A stretch of DNA of 64,000 nt from positions 33,552,336-33,616,335 of the forward strand of contig CM048849.1 of assembly GCA_026545225.1 (NCBI GenBank). Direction: 5' to 3'. The position numbers and the translations under genes were made by a program. Shown here piece by piece: positions 1-10,970 of this stretch. Numbering within the stretch: the first letter of the stretch is position 1; each line of letters begins with the position of its first letter. The stretch comes from Cornus controversa. Lineage: Eukaryota > Streptophyta > Magnoliopsida > Cornales > Cornaceae. A model generated the notes under the pieces. That model had not been told where the DNA came from and ran no database searches. It was given only the letters and a program-made list of their open reading frames with translations.

Positions 1-668
1 GATCTGGCTACCCTAAACCACCATGATACTTAGGAGAATAAATAGTGAACCATGCAAATTTGGCCTTGGAGAAACGAAGAGCTAAACCTGACCAAAGAAA
101 TGAACACAAGACCTGATTACTTGTTCTATGACCTTTTGAGGAAGAAAATACGTGTTGCTCCAATAATTGTGCATGCTTAAGAGGATGGACTTAACAAGTT
201 GTAGGTGACCCGCGTAAGAAAGAACTTTTGAAGTCCAACTTTTGGCACAACTAACATTTATATCAACCAAGCATTTACAATCAAGGGGAAAAGCCTAGTG
301 GAAAGGAGGGGAAAGCCGAGATATTTAACGTGCAATGTGCCATTTTTAACTTGACTGATGTGGAGAATTCATGGTTTGGTTGGGCTGTTAACCAAAGAGA
401 AAAAATGAAACTTTTTGAGTGGTTAGGGCTCAATGCGAACATGGGGAAGAATTTATCTAAGGCACTTTGAGAATGGATATAGAGTATGGGTTGACATGGA
501 AAAAGATGAGTAATACATAAAACAAATGTGAGAAATACCTATATTTTTGCATCTCCAATGCTAAGAAAATTTGGGGTTAGTATGGATGGTTTTTGAATTA
601 TGGAGGACATGACTTCCATGGAAATAACAAAAAGGAATGGGGACAACGGGTCACCTTCTCTAAGGCCT
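1..668 (-). mobile_element. L1-type LINE reverse transcriptase remnant, downstream part
   Basis: Minus-strand translation gives the conserved reverse transcriptase block GLREGDPLSPFLFVISMEV (about 540-665). Further downstream comes the post-RT segment KSWTSKVLSYAGHLQLVKS (about 150-270) and a PKYHGGLG box near the window edge, in the order expected for a plant L1 LINE ORF2. Stops and frame changes separate the blocks, so the copy is dead. It continues upstream on the minus strand at 1428-2012, beyond an RTE insertion, and its 3' end lies outside the window. Confidence 0.88.
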
Positions 669-676
669 TTTGCCCC

Positions 677-1419
677 TTGAACAACAACAATCACCAAACC
701 TTTTTCAATTACTTGGGGTCGGCTACATGAATCATATGCTTCCATTCCGCTCCATTTAAGGCCATAGCCTTAGTCAATCCACGTGATAACATATCTTTCT
801 TTACTAACTCTATCCATTTAGCTTTGGTCTTTCTCTTCCCCTAGTACTACCCTCAATGTGAACTATGTTACTTTTTCTAACCAGTGCACTTAAAGGTCTT
901 CTTTACACATGTCCAAACCATCTTAATCGATTTTTTCTCATTTTATCTACAATTGGTGCTACTCCAACTATCTCCCGAATTTGATCATATCTAGTCTTAT
1001 TGCACATTGATCTCAATATTCACATTTCTGTCACATTCACTTATGTAAATGTTGTTTACTAGCTATCCAACATTCAGTACCATAAAGTATAGCTAGTCTA
1101 ATAGTTGTTCGATAAAACTCCCATTTCAATTGTAAGGGGATACATCTATTACATAATATACTAGATGCATTCTACCATTTAACCTATCCTGCCTTGATTC
1201 TATGATTAACATCGTCTCCAATTTCTCCCTCATTATGAATAATTGAGTCTAAATAACAAAAATGTTTACTTTTTTGTACCTCTTGATTTTCTATCCTTAG
1301 TACACCCTCATTGTCTTTCTAGATTTACTAAAGTTACACTCCACTCCATATATTCAGTTTTATTTCGATTTATCTTAAACCCTTTTAGCTTTAAAGCTTC
1401 TCTCCAAACCTCCAATTTC
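677..1419 (-). mobile_element. 5'-truncated RTE-type LINE inserted into the L1
   Basis: The minus strand reads KLEVWREALKLKGFKINRNK just inside 1419, then a stop-riddled remainder, and ends in a WK..DPK-like C-terminus followed by a short (TTG)n tail at 677-690. These are hallmarks of plant RTE elements: an LEVWR..L..KG..I...KTEYM block and a TTG-repeat 3' end. The sequence tttgcccc occurs at both borders (669-676 and 1420-1427) and is the target-site duplication. Removing the insert rejoins the L1 frame as GHLKGAK-GLREGDPL. Only the last ~743 bp of the element are present, which is typical 5' truncation during target-primed insertion. Confidence 0.85.
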
Positions 1420-1427
1420 TTTGCCCC

Positions 1428-2012
1428 CTTTAAATGACCAAAAATCTCCCCATTGATGCTAAGGGAGTAACTAGGAGATTTAATACAAGCCTTGATCTAT
1501 TAAACAAAGTTTTGAGGGAATTAAGGATTTCAAGCGAATCAACGATGACTTGCAAATTTAGGGAATCATAAGCTTTTTTCGAGTCCACTTTGATTGCACA
1601 TCTAGGACTTGAAGAATTCTTATAGTAGCCTTTGAACAATTCATGATAGAAGGCAAAATGACTTTGAATATGTTGGCAAGAAGGGTGGAGAAACACTTGT
1701 AGAGAATGTTGCAACATGAAATGGGGCGGAGGTCAATCATGGAGGAGTGGTTGGGGGATTTCGGGACCAAGGTGATGTATGAGGAATTGACTTCTCTAAG
1801 GATTCTACCATTCCTAAAGAATTCTTTGACAGAAATGAAAATATCACTACCAATCACGGGCCACACCCATTTGAAAAAAGAGGCCATTGTAACCGTCTGG
1901 ACATGAGCTTTTATGTTGTCAAAAGAAAGCATACATGCTTGAATTTCCAAGTTTGAAGGGATAGATGATAGGGACTTCAAAATATGGGTAGGAACTGATT
2001 TAGTGAAGCAAT
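1428..2012 (-). mobile_element. L1-type LINE reverse transcriptase remnant, upstream part
   Basis: The minus strand carries the fingers and palm start of a plant L1 reverse transcriptase: a piece like FFKWVWPVIGSDI, then EVNSSYITLVPKSPN, then LRPISCCNILYKCFSTLLAN (about 1690-1900). After a frameshift come a FYHELFKGYYKNSSSPRCAIK-type stretch and SINGEIFGHLKGAK at the edge of the RTE insert. The canonical APGPDG box is degenerate. The mutations rule out activity. Confidence 0.86.
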
Positions 2013-2614
2013 TGGCCTCTTCCGATTAGCTCAGTTGTTGTTGTCAAACTTTATCATTTTCAATCAAATATTAACAGCAGCTGCCTCTTGAGATGTCCAT
2101 AAAAGAGTAAAACAGCTTCTAAGAAAAATACTAAAATGAAAACTGTGCTACACTAAGACTATCTAATTGGCAGAAAAATGATATTTATATACATATATAT
2201 TAGCATGCACAGTATTGATCAGTTGATAAAAAATGATAACAAGAAGATACCAAAAAAAGCATCAACATGTATCTTTTAGAAAATCAATCTGTTGCATAAC
2301 ATATATCATCCTCAACACGTTCAAATTAATCACAAAGAAGTAAAAAAAAAACCTTAGAGATCTAAAAGTTTTGCCATTGAAAGTAAAAGTTTTGTGATAA
2401 AAAGATCAATGAACCTTCATCTTTAAAACAATAAAGGATCACCCATTTGACTAGTTCCTATGATCTAAAGGCACCTACCTTAGTGTCTAATTAAGTCTTA
2501 AATCAAGGAGAAGAAGTGTACAAGACCTAATTTTTGACATGTTTATTACTAAGATAAATTAAGGTAAACTCTTTAATTCCTATACAAAAATGCAAGGTCT
2601 TTGCAAAAACCTTA
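2013..2614. other. Intergenic; 3' flank of the FLZ gene
   Basis: AT-rich sequence without a convincing coding segment or RNA gene. About 2400-2614 is the likely 3' UTR and downstream region of the minus-strand FLZ gene. No clear polyadenylation signal can be singled out among the many AATAAA-like strings. Confidence 0.5.
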
Positions 2615-2798
2615 CTACTTAAACCTAGCCACTGCAAGTTTTTTCGCTTTAAGACCAAACCCTTGCTTCGCTGTTGCTTCTCCTAATTGATCAGCAGCTT
2701 CCACTACTTTTGTAATTGGTCTCTCCAAATGTTTATCTTTGTATTCCAGATCAATCTGCTTGTCTCGGCATTCAGGTTTGCAAAATGCTCGCAGGTAA
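2615..2798 (-). CDS. FCS-like zinc finger (FLZ) protein, exon 2
   Basis: The minus strand after an acceptor (ttgatgcag at 2799-2807) reads YLRAFCKPECRDKQIDLEYK and continues to an ARFK end and a TAG stop at 2615-2617, 184 nt. AFC..ECR..Q is the second half of the FLZ zinc finger, whose first CxxC half is encoded by exon 1 (4027-4339 or 6451-6785). The exon starts in phase 2, completing the codon split as GG|T, and this matches both upstream exons. FLZ proteins are plant adaptor proteins that bind SnRK1 kinase subunits. The residues after the finger are rich in Lys, Glu and Ala with no known motif. It is the only exon 2 I found for two candidate first exons. Confidence 0.8.
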
Positions 2799-4026
2799 CT
2801 GCATCAAGTTAAAGTGCTGTCACTATATGCCAAATTTGCACTAATCTTAAATCCTAGGAAGCATGTATAGGGATATGGGACACGGGTAAGACATGACAAA
2901 TCATAAAAGAAAAACAAGATACGGGTACGGACAAGATATGATAATATAAAGATAATAAATTATATTTTTATATATGCAAAAAATGAGTTATTAACATTTC
3001 TTTATAAAATATTATTATGAACAAACAAAATAAAAGTTCAGAGTCATTGTATAATTAGCATAGATAAATTTTGTACTAAATCATGATATGTATCTCAACA
3101 CTTCTTCTTTTCTAAATGAATTTTAACTTTCTCTTAACAATTATAATATGATATTATTGTTGGAAAAACTACATTTTCATGTTCAAAACTTGTTAAAAAT
3201 GTGTTTTGAAGTATTTGATACGTGGTTGAAGTATCTGAGAAGTATATATTTTAAAATTATGGATACATTTCGAATCCGAGGAGTGTCGTTACCCTTGTAG
3301 AAGTATCTTTGCTTCATAGGCTAAATCCCAAAACATTCAATTTTAATGAAAAAAAAATACAACAAACAACAAATTTGTTATTATGACAAAACATGTAGAA
3401 GTATCTGTGCTTCCTAGGTTATATACCACATGCATCCAAATTACTCAGGTTTATAACACAAAAAAATTCGGCCAATACTATTTCCCTCATACAATACATG
3501 TCCACACCCCAAGTTTAGCCAGAACCTCCATATACAATACATGTCCACAAGTTTAGCCAGAACAGAGCTTATACCACCAAAAGTTTAAACAATACATGTC
3601 CACATCCCAAGTTTAGTCAGAGAACCTCCATATACAATACATGTCCACACCCCAAGTTTAGCCAGAACAGACCTTGTACCACCAAAAGTTTAAATTGGTA
3701 TGGTAAGATATCAAGATTGAACTTACAAGATTGAGCTTATTTATGGTTTTATTTGCTCACTTCAAACGCTCTGTATATATAATATATATGCCTGAATCCA
3801 TTTGTTTGGCAAACTCTAATAAATAGTGTCAAAGACTCTTACACAATAATCAACAACATATAATTTCTATTATTTGAATATAATCAATAAGATATAATCT
3901 ATCCTTTTTGAAAGTATTTTATTCAATGATTGTCACATCAGTAGAGTTTAAAAACAAAATGCTTTTAAACTTTCCATATATATATATATATATAAGAAAA
4001 TTAATAGGAATGATATAAGTAGGTAC
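2799..4026 (-). other. FLZ intron (relative to the proximal first exon)
   Basis: About 1.23 kb lies between the donor at 4026 (GG|GTACCT read on the minus strand) and the acceptor at 2799. It is AT-rich and holds a local duplication (3491-3692) and a (TA)n run near 3978-3994. No other exon was seen. Confidence 0.65.
3491..3692. repeat. Local tandem duplication, four copies of an ACAATACATGTCCACA unit
   Basis: The string acaatacatgtccaca followed by an aagtttagccagaac-like segment recurs at 3491, 3534, 3589 and 3634. It reads as a ~45-bp unit duplicated, then the pair duplicated again at ~100 bp. No function is visible. Confidence 0.75.
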
Positions 4027-4339
4027 CCAAACATGAATATGTCTTCGTCAGCCTCGAGTTTCTTCTTGCATCTAAAACAAGCTTGAAGAAACACTCCAAA
4101 CCGTTCATGCTTGATCTCCCCAACAGGTGATCCCATGTAAAACTACACCTGCGAGGAGGGTCTTGCACTACAGGCGACTTCGATACCTTCACTGGTGGCA
4201 CTTTGGAGGCCTTAGCTTTGCCAGCCGGAGGTCTCTTTTCCAGAGACGTGCCGAGGAGTAGTACTCGATCAATCGGGTTGACAATCCCGATTTCTTCGAG
4301 GCTCGATGACCGGATCACATGAGAACGCTTCGATGACAT
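4027..4339 (-). pseudogene. FLZ protein exon 1, proximal copy, frame broken
   Basis: The ATG at 4339 (minus) opens MSSKRSHVIRSSSLEEIGIV. The GKAKASKVPPVKVSKSP segment is shared with the distal copy, and the FLZ first half FLQACFRCKKKLEADEDIFM ends at a GT donor (4026). Compared with 6451-6785 it has a 4-base insertion and a 1-base loss near 4245-4270 that roughly compensate. A further 1-base loss near 4135 puts the zinc-finger half out of frame with the start. Exon length plus exon 2 is 497 nt, not a multiple of three. It is a pseudo-exon unless the single-base loss is a sequencing error. Confidence 0.78.
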
Positions 4340-4472
4340 TGCTGTCTGTGAAATTTAGGATTAATTTTAAAAATAAAAAGTATTAATTTAGGGTTTTACA
4401 AGTAGTGAACAAATATAGCTAGGGTTTTGGGAGAGAGGGTGCTATATATATATATATATATATTTATTTATT

Positions 4473-4506
<34 letters not shown>

Positions 4507-4640
4507 TGAAGAAGAAGGAGGTGATGTATGTAATGAACAAATAAAGTTAGGCCTTTGGATGTTCGTGAATAAATAGAGATTGTTGAAGAGCAGAAGAAAG
4601 TGGAACTAGAAATAGGAGTCCAAAGATTGTGTATATTTAT
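4340..4640 (-). promoter_or_regulatory. Putative FLZ upstream region, proximal copy
   Basis: Upstream of the ATG on the minus strand are two AAACCCTA telo-box-like motifs (near 4390-4430), a (GA)n/(CT)n tract (about 4474-4502) and a (TA)n tract (about 4443-4462). CT-rich leaders and telo-boxes are common near plant transcription starts. The start site itself cannot be fixed from sequence. Confidence 0.45.
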
Positions 4641-4645
4641 TGTCC

Positions 4646-6274
4646 AAAGAGTTTTGATGTATCTAACATATTTTAAGAGTTAAATGTATTAATATGAAAA
4701 CTTGTTTGATACTGTCTTAATTTTGAGTGCTTAATAAAATTGTTTGTAAAATATAAAAGCTAAAATTTAAATGTGGTACATATTACATTTTTGCTTTCAA
4801 TATCTTTTATTCATAACATTTTTGTAAAAATTAATATATATATATATATAATATAAAAGCATATATAAAACATAAATTTAACCCAAATAATTATATCAAA
4901 ATAATGAATAGAAAATGCAAATATTGATTAATAAAATTTTTATTCAGTACATTTATAATTAAAGTTTTATCTTATCCCTCGTAAAAAAAAAAGGTAGGAA
5001 CACAACATGAAAATTATGATCACATGAAAAATATGCATGGTTTTACAATTCTAAAGTTGTGTAGAATTGTATATATTTGTATGAAACTCTTTAATTAAAA
5101 TCATTTGCATGATTTTATAATTCAAAATATTTTACAATGTGTAGAATTATATATATTTGTATAGAACTCTCTAATTAAAAACTTTGTGATCTAATATATT
5201 TTAGATATTCTTTAGTAACATTTTAGAATCAATAACTATTATGGTATGAAATTAGAGGTTGAACGTAAGACCTTGAGTATATAAACGGGTGTGAACTTAT
5301 TAGATTTCTTGTAATCAAGTTTTATATTCATCCAAACTTCTACGTTAAAAGTAGTTTAAATTAATGTGACGTTTCAATTTGTTATATACCAAATATTATC
5401 ATCCATTCAAAATATAAAACACCAAATAATTATGCAGCACGAAAACAAAGACAAAACATGAAATATATGAATTATAAAACGAATAAAATAACACACCTCA
5501 ATTTTAGTATTTACTTTTTATGATTTTTTGCACTGCGATGGTAATCAATATAAGGCACCTAATTTTTATTTTCATATGTAATTAGATTTTTAAAAAATTG
5601 TATTTCTTTATATTAATTGTATTTCTTAATATTATTAAGACCCAGTCAGTGGGTGATATTTAATAGTAGACCCAAAGAATTTAATAAAATCTAAAATTTT
5701 TCATTCCACTTTCTATTAAAAGTCCTATTTATTTCCTTATCTCATCTCCTATTTTTTATTTATTTTCTCCACAATCATTACATAGCCTTGTTGTATTAAT
5801 TATTGAATATATATTAAATGAAAATTGTGGGAATTGATAAAAATTTCCTGTATTAACTTTATTCTTCTTTAATTGTGGTAATTGATAAAACTTTTTCATA
5901 TTAACTTTTAATATTCTTCTTTTAACTTAAATTATTTTGTAGTCTTTTTTTTCTGGTGTATTTTTGAAACTTATCTCTTCTTATTTTTTCTTTTATGGTG
6001 CCTATCTCTCTTTTACTAGACTTATCTTTTTCTCTCCCATTTGCAATTTTTGTTTATCAAAATACAAAAAAAATAATATGAATCTAAATGTGAAACAATT
6101 TAAAAAGGCAAGACAATATATATTAAGTTGTGTTAATTATATACTCAAATGCACAAGAAGTATTAAAAATACTTTTAATACAACCATTTAACTAGTGGTT
6201 TTGTATTTGAAGTGGCAAGAAGAATTATTTATAAATAATTTGGCAATATAATTTAATATTGATAAATTAAATAG
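4646..6274. other. AT-rich spacer between the duplicated FLZ segments
   Basis: No exon, RNA gene or recognisable element was found. In particular there is no second FLZ exon 2, which would be expected here if the whole gene had been duplicated. Short open frames are low-complexity and not credible. Confidence 0.55.
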
Positions 6275-6450
6275 CAATAAGCAGTGTCAAAGACATTAAT
6301 ACATAAGATATTAATAATCAATAAGATATTATCTATCTTTTTTGAAAGTATTTTATTCAATAGTTATTTTAAAAACAAAATGCTTTTACAATTTCCATTA
6401 TATATATATATATATATAAGAAAATTAATAGGAATGAAATAAGTAGTTAC

Positions 6451-6785
6451 CCAAACATGAATATGTCTTCCTCAGACTGGAGTTTCTTCTTGCATCTAAA
6501 ACAAGCTTGAAGAAACACTCCGAACCGTTCATCGACTTTATTGGGGATGTGATCATCATTCTGCCTGATCTCCCCAACAGGTGATCCTATGGTAAAACTG
6601 CACCGGCTAGGAGACTCTGCAGGCGACTTCGAGACCTTCACCGGTGGCACTTTGGAGGCCTTAGCTTTGCCTGTCGGAGGTTTCTTTTCCCAGAGAGGTG
6701 CCGAGGAGTAGTACTCAATCGGGCTGACAATCCCGATTTCTCCGAGGCTCGATGACCGGATCACACGAGATGTCTTCGATGACAT
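6451..6785 (-). CDS. FCS-like zinc finger (FLZ) protein, exon 1, distal intact copy
   Basis: The ATG at 6785 (minus) opens MSSKTSRVIRSSSLGEIGIV. Next come a basic linker and an FLZ first half FLQACFRCKKKLQSEEDIFM ending MFG, where a GT donor (gtaact, 6445-6450) follows. The exon is 335 nt and open throughout. Joined in phase to exon 2 at 2615-2798 it gives 519 nt, 172 residues and a stop, with the finger reading CFRC...AFC..ECR. FLZ genes usually carry an intron at this point in the finger. Because no exon 2 lies between 6450 and 4645, this exon could only be productive by splicing over the proximal exon 1 to 2798, an intron of about 3.65 kb. That is inference. Confidence 0.75.
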
Positions 6786-6883
6786 TGCTGTTGGTGAAAT
6801 TTAGGATTAATTTTAAAAATAAAAAAAGTATCAATTTAGGGTTTTACAAGTAGTGAACAAATATACCTAGGGTTTTGGGTGTT

Positions 6884-6920
<37 letters not shown>

Positions 6921-7060
6921 TGAGAGAGAGAGTTTGTTGGAGAAGAAGGAGGTGATGTATGTAATGAACAAATAAAGTTAGGTCTTTGGATGTTTGTGAA
7001 TAAATAGAGATTGTTGATGAGCAGAAGAAAGTGGAACTAGAAATAGAGTCCATAGAGTTT
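6786..7060 (-). promoter_or_regulatory. Putative FLZ upstream region, distal copy
   Basis: Contains the same telo-box-like AAACCCTA motifs, (TA)n (about 6884-6900) and (GA)n (about 6901-6932) tracts as the proximal copy, upstream of the ATG at 6785. Confidence 0.45.
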
Positions 7061-8350
7061 TGAAGTTCCTTAGACGACGACGGTTGGTTGGTGATGTGTA
7101 TTTATTCCTTGCATACTACTCAATGTAAATAAGAAATAAATTTTAATTAACTATATATATATATATATATTATTTCTTATAAGTTGATCTTTTTTGGGAA
7201 ATCAACAGTAAAAACATATCCCTCAAGTTAAATGAAATTGTTGTATTTTTTTTATATGTAGAACAAAAGATAAATAGAGAGATATTAAAATGTGTAATAA
7301 TTGGGTATTTACGACTAGTAAATTATTAATTAATAATTCTTATAATTTGAAAAAAAATTGGTTGCATATTTTCTTCTAACATTAATGTAGAGAGGATGTA
7401 ACAATTTCTATGTGCCTGTGGACAAGTGAATTATCATAAATGACTCATTACTCAATGAGTCGGTTTATAACAACCAAGTGTGCTACGTTTATATATTCTC
7501 GAGATATATTGTTCTCATGCTCATAATATCACATGGGTATTGTACACATATATCCGGCAGTGATCCATTTGATCTATAATTTAGAGTACGATATTTCAAT
7601 GAGTGGCACATGATAGAGGAAAAAGACCGGCCAGATCGACCGATCATTTGAAAAAAAGGAAAAGAAAAGAGATCTATTTTATTTTCTTCTTCTTGGAAGT
7701 TTGGGTCGCTGGTGTCAAAGGTTTATGGTAGAATCATGATAAATGATAAATTTCATGCAGTCTTCAATTCTTGATTTCTATTTGATTACTTGTTATTTAT
7801 AGGAGTCAATATCAATCATAGCTCCATTGTTATTATTTTGTTAACCTGTTAATAAATAAAAAAAAAAAAAAAAAAGAGTGCTCAGAGACCATTTCGAGCA
7901 CACCGTAGAAGTATATCATCTGCCCACATGTATATATAGATATGACTTGGAAGACTAAACACAAACCAACATGGTGACACAAGTCAGACCCACCACTTGG
8001 AATCACGTCATGATCTTCTTATTATTTTTATTTGACTAGTTTCTAACTTTCTACTCATCAAGTGTTGGTTCGTTTGACATGGACGAGGGAACATTATATA
8101 CCATATGTGTGGGTATAAAAAATTGTTCAAGTGTTGATCTTCAGACAACTCAATGCAAACACCAAAAACTAATGAACAAAATATTTTCAGAGGAAGAGAA
8201 AAGATTTTGCGAGATTCGTAGTTTCATGAATATTTATATAAGTAGGAATTCAAATTCTTTTAAGACTTGAACTTCCTTGTTTGACAGTTAACTTTTCTCT
8301 TAAGGAATTTGGATTCCTTTTTGAGTTGTAAGTCTACTTTTGATTTGAAC
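7061..8350. other. Intergenic, no gene seen
   Basis: AT-rich with a (TA)n tract near 7154-7170 and an A-rich run at 7856-7877. The short plus-strand frame starting at 8079 has no recognisable motif and is not annotated as a gene. Confidence 0.5.
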
Positions 8351-8351
8351 T

Positions 8352-9014
8352 TTGCAGCCTTGGGGTGGGCCGACTAGGCCCTTGATAACTAACCACCAAG
8401 CCATTTTGGGCTTTCTATTGATATATAGGCTCAAGTCGCGTGGGCTTGGTTCATTTTCTGTATCAGTTCTGCCCATTGGATCGAGTGTTAATTTTGCCCC
8501 TACACATTACCCCCAATTTCCTTTAGTTATGGAATTTGTCATAATGGAGGGAATTCATTTGGGCTCTATCATGATCTTTTTGTTTGTATCGAGGTTCGTC
8601 TTTAATGCTGACTACTAGCGATGGCGCAGAACACATAATTTTCTTTCTTCACGTTTCCTCTTTTGCATTTTGTGATCATACTTGTCATTTTTTAGCCATA
8701 AATCTTTTGCGATTGTCTAACTTGTTTTTCAGATTCATCCTCTTTGACTTTCTTGGTGTCGATTTGTTACTTTAGGTTAGTTACTGTCAGTTCACTTTCA
8801 CCTCATTTTTTCTCTGAAAATGTCTTTAAGTGATAGCGACCGTACATTTTCTGACAACCAAGAGATTGCCATGTCTAGTTTCTCTCACCCTGTTGCGGAG
8901 ACTGCCCATCCTGTCGGGGTGATTGGAGATGTGGTCACATCTAACCAGGGTGTGGTCGCAGCTCCGGTGACAAGGTTATTGGCAGACCTTGACAAGGTCA
9001 GAAGAGAATGTAAA
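8352..9014 (+). mobile_element. Possible gypsy LTR end and leader, truncated
   Basis: A GC-richer stretch ends in ttttgcccctacacatt (about 8492-8508), like the tgcccctaca string at 63541-63550 near a gypsy integrase remnant. An open frame from 8820 (MSLSDSDRTFSDNQEIA) runs until it is cut by the LTR at 9015. It could be the start of a retrotransposon gag, but no gag motif is reached. The call rests on context and is weak. Confidence 0.3.
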
Positions 9015-10168
9015 TGTGAGTTGCGCGGTGCGAAAGTGGTTGCGAAAAGTATTTTAGAACCTAGAGGGGGGTGAATAGGATCACTTGCTCGTTTGCTTAA
9101 TTTTTAATTATATCAATTTTAAGTCCAATTAACTAAACAATCAAAGCAAGTAAATAAATAAAGTGCAAGTAAAGAAAAGAATGCATCAGATATACATGGA
9201 AACCCAAGGCGGGAAAAACCACGAAGGGAGGCGACAAGCCTCAGGAAACCAATCTACTATGATGAAGTAAAATACAACAGACTCTGTCTCAGTCTCACAC
9301 CCCTCTTCACTCTGTCAAGAATCTGATGCGGAACACCTCAGGCTTATGATTGCGAAAATATGTCCAACTGCTGCAAACTTTCGCCTAACGTCATGATCCT
9401 TACAGAAAGGTTGCTCGAAGAACCAAAATACTCAACAAGTATTTCGTTCCCTTCGTAGTGCGATCTGGTCACATTTCTTCCTCAACAAGCAAGCAAACGA
9501 AGAACCATCAATCCAATTTTCTGATCAGCAATTAGATTTGATGCAGTCTCTGAGCAGCTAATCAGAAGTAGAACACCATCCTAAATATCACTCATGAAGT
9601 ATGGATGTGTGTTCTTAAAAATAGATAGCCCTAATTATACTATATATACTTTCTCTATTTAAAAATATTAATATTCCAGGCCTCTTTTGTAAAGAAAATA
9701 TAGATATGTATATATAGATAAGGGAGTTCTAATTCTACTTGGAAAAGAAGTTGAATACCAAAATAGAACTCTCCTAGAAGTTTCAAACCCAATAGGAATC
9801 AGAATTTTCGTCAAAATTTATTTCCTATTTGGAACAGGATAAGTGGGACTGGTGCCAAATATTCAGGACTGGTGGGACTTTTGTAAAACCTGCAGAAACT
9901 AAACTGCCGAGAAAAGTTGGACCGGTCCTACTTTGAAAAACTCTTAATTTTTCATTAAAACCCTAGTTTTTCAAAATAGGTTCAGAAATAAAAAGTGCAG
10001 AATGTCCTCACCATACTTACCTGTACTATATGGTGTTCTAATTGATTTGTCAGCATCCATGCACTTGAATATCAGATCGAAGTTGTCGGTTATCGATACA
10101 AAGAATAATACGAAAATTACAACTCGATCAATTAAGTTTTGATCACCGAAATATGCCAATTACAAATT
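9015..10168 (-). mobile_element. Sirevirus-like copia LTR, nearly complete
   Basis: Begins (plus strand) tgtgagttgcgc and contains ttagaacctagaggggggtg and the accggtcc segment. It aligns along its length with 40520-41702 and ends near the ccaattacaaatt string, lacking the last ~12 bases (tatatctcaca) present in the other copies. On the minus strand the family reads TGTGAGATAT...AACTCACA, a TG...CA LTR. It cuts the open frame that starts at 8820. Confidence 0.78.
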
Positions 10169-10299
10169 AATAATCGGACATCCAATCATCACAAGGAGAT
10201 AACTCATTCACAATTAAACTAAACTAAGTATATCATGGATAATTAAAATCTCAAGAAGAAAACAGTTAAGACTAAAAAATTAACACGACCATCCATTAT

Positions 10300-10970
10300 A
10301 AGATCAAATATCCAATCAAGCCTCCAATGCACTCAAATCTTTGAGGGAGTCTAAACCTAACTCTAATATAGATTTCCAGGCCTATTCTGCTTCTAAGAAC
10401 CCTATTTAAACATTCTTGAATTTCAGGAATTTTAAAAATATTTTTCTAGCAAAATAAAATAAAACATAATTTTGAGGCATACTTTAAAATTGATAAAACC
10501 ACAAGGGAAACTCATTTCCACCTAAAATTTAAAAATCAGGTGTATTTCATTCCTATAAACTTACCTAAATTTTTCTAGAATTTTCTGGAATTTTAAAATA
10601 TTTTCTAAACTAAAAGAAGGTGAAAACTCCAATTTTTTAGACACTTTAAAAATTAATTGAACTATAATAAGAGCTCATTTTGACATGAAAATTTAAATCC
10701 AAGCTCATATAACCTCCAAAAAGTTACAGCAAAAATTGGGAAATTTTTAGAAATTTTTAAGTATTTTCTAAAATTAAATAAGATGAAAAACCCAATTTCT
10801 AGACACTTTAAAAATCAATTGAACTACAAAGAGAGCTCATTTAGACATGAAAATTTAAACCCAAGTTCATCTAGCTTCCAGAAAATTACAGTAAAAATTT
10901 GGGAATTTTTGAAAATTGTTAAGTATTTTCAAAAATAAAAGAAGGTGACAATCATTGATTATTTCAAATC
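10300..10970 (-). mobile_element. Fragment of the long gypsy-type LTR, with 162-bp repeats
   Basis: The reverse complement matches the internal part of the solo LTR at 53912-57378 (about 55270-56080). Shared features are the tagacactttaaaaatt motif at 10638 and 10800 (162 bp apart) and the flank with gcctccaatgcactcaa and gggagtctaaacctaa. Only the repeat-bearing middle of the LTR is present. Confidence 0.75.

Larger units (their letters stand above)
3815..4645. repeat. Segmental duplication, copy 1 (pairs with 6275-7060)
   Basis: From a shared gtgtcaaagac motif through the (TA)n, FLZ exon 1, telo-boxes and (GA)n to agaagaaagtggaactagaa, the sequence parallels 6275-7060 in the same orientation. 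The duplication spans the start of the intron, exon 1 and the upstream region, but not exon 2. Confidence 0.85.
6275..7060. repeat. Segmental duplication, copy 2 (pairs with 3815-4645)
   Basis: Second copy of the FLZ exon 1 segment, same orientation, about 2.45 kb distal. It keeps the (TA)n and (GA)n tracts. Differences are point changes, a ~21-nt extra coding stretch (the DDHIPNK region) and microsatellite length. Confidence 0.85.

Noticed and set aside
5964-6191. Plus-strand 75-codon frame near the FLZ locus
   Set aside because: Low-complexity AT-rich translation with no motif, in the spacer between duplicated segments.
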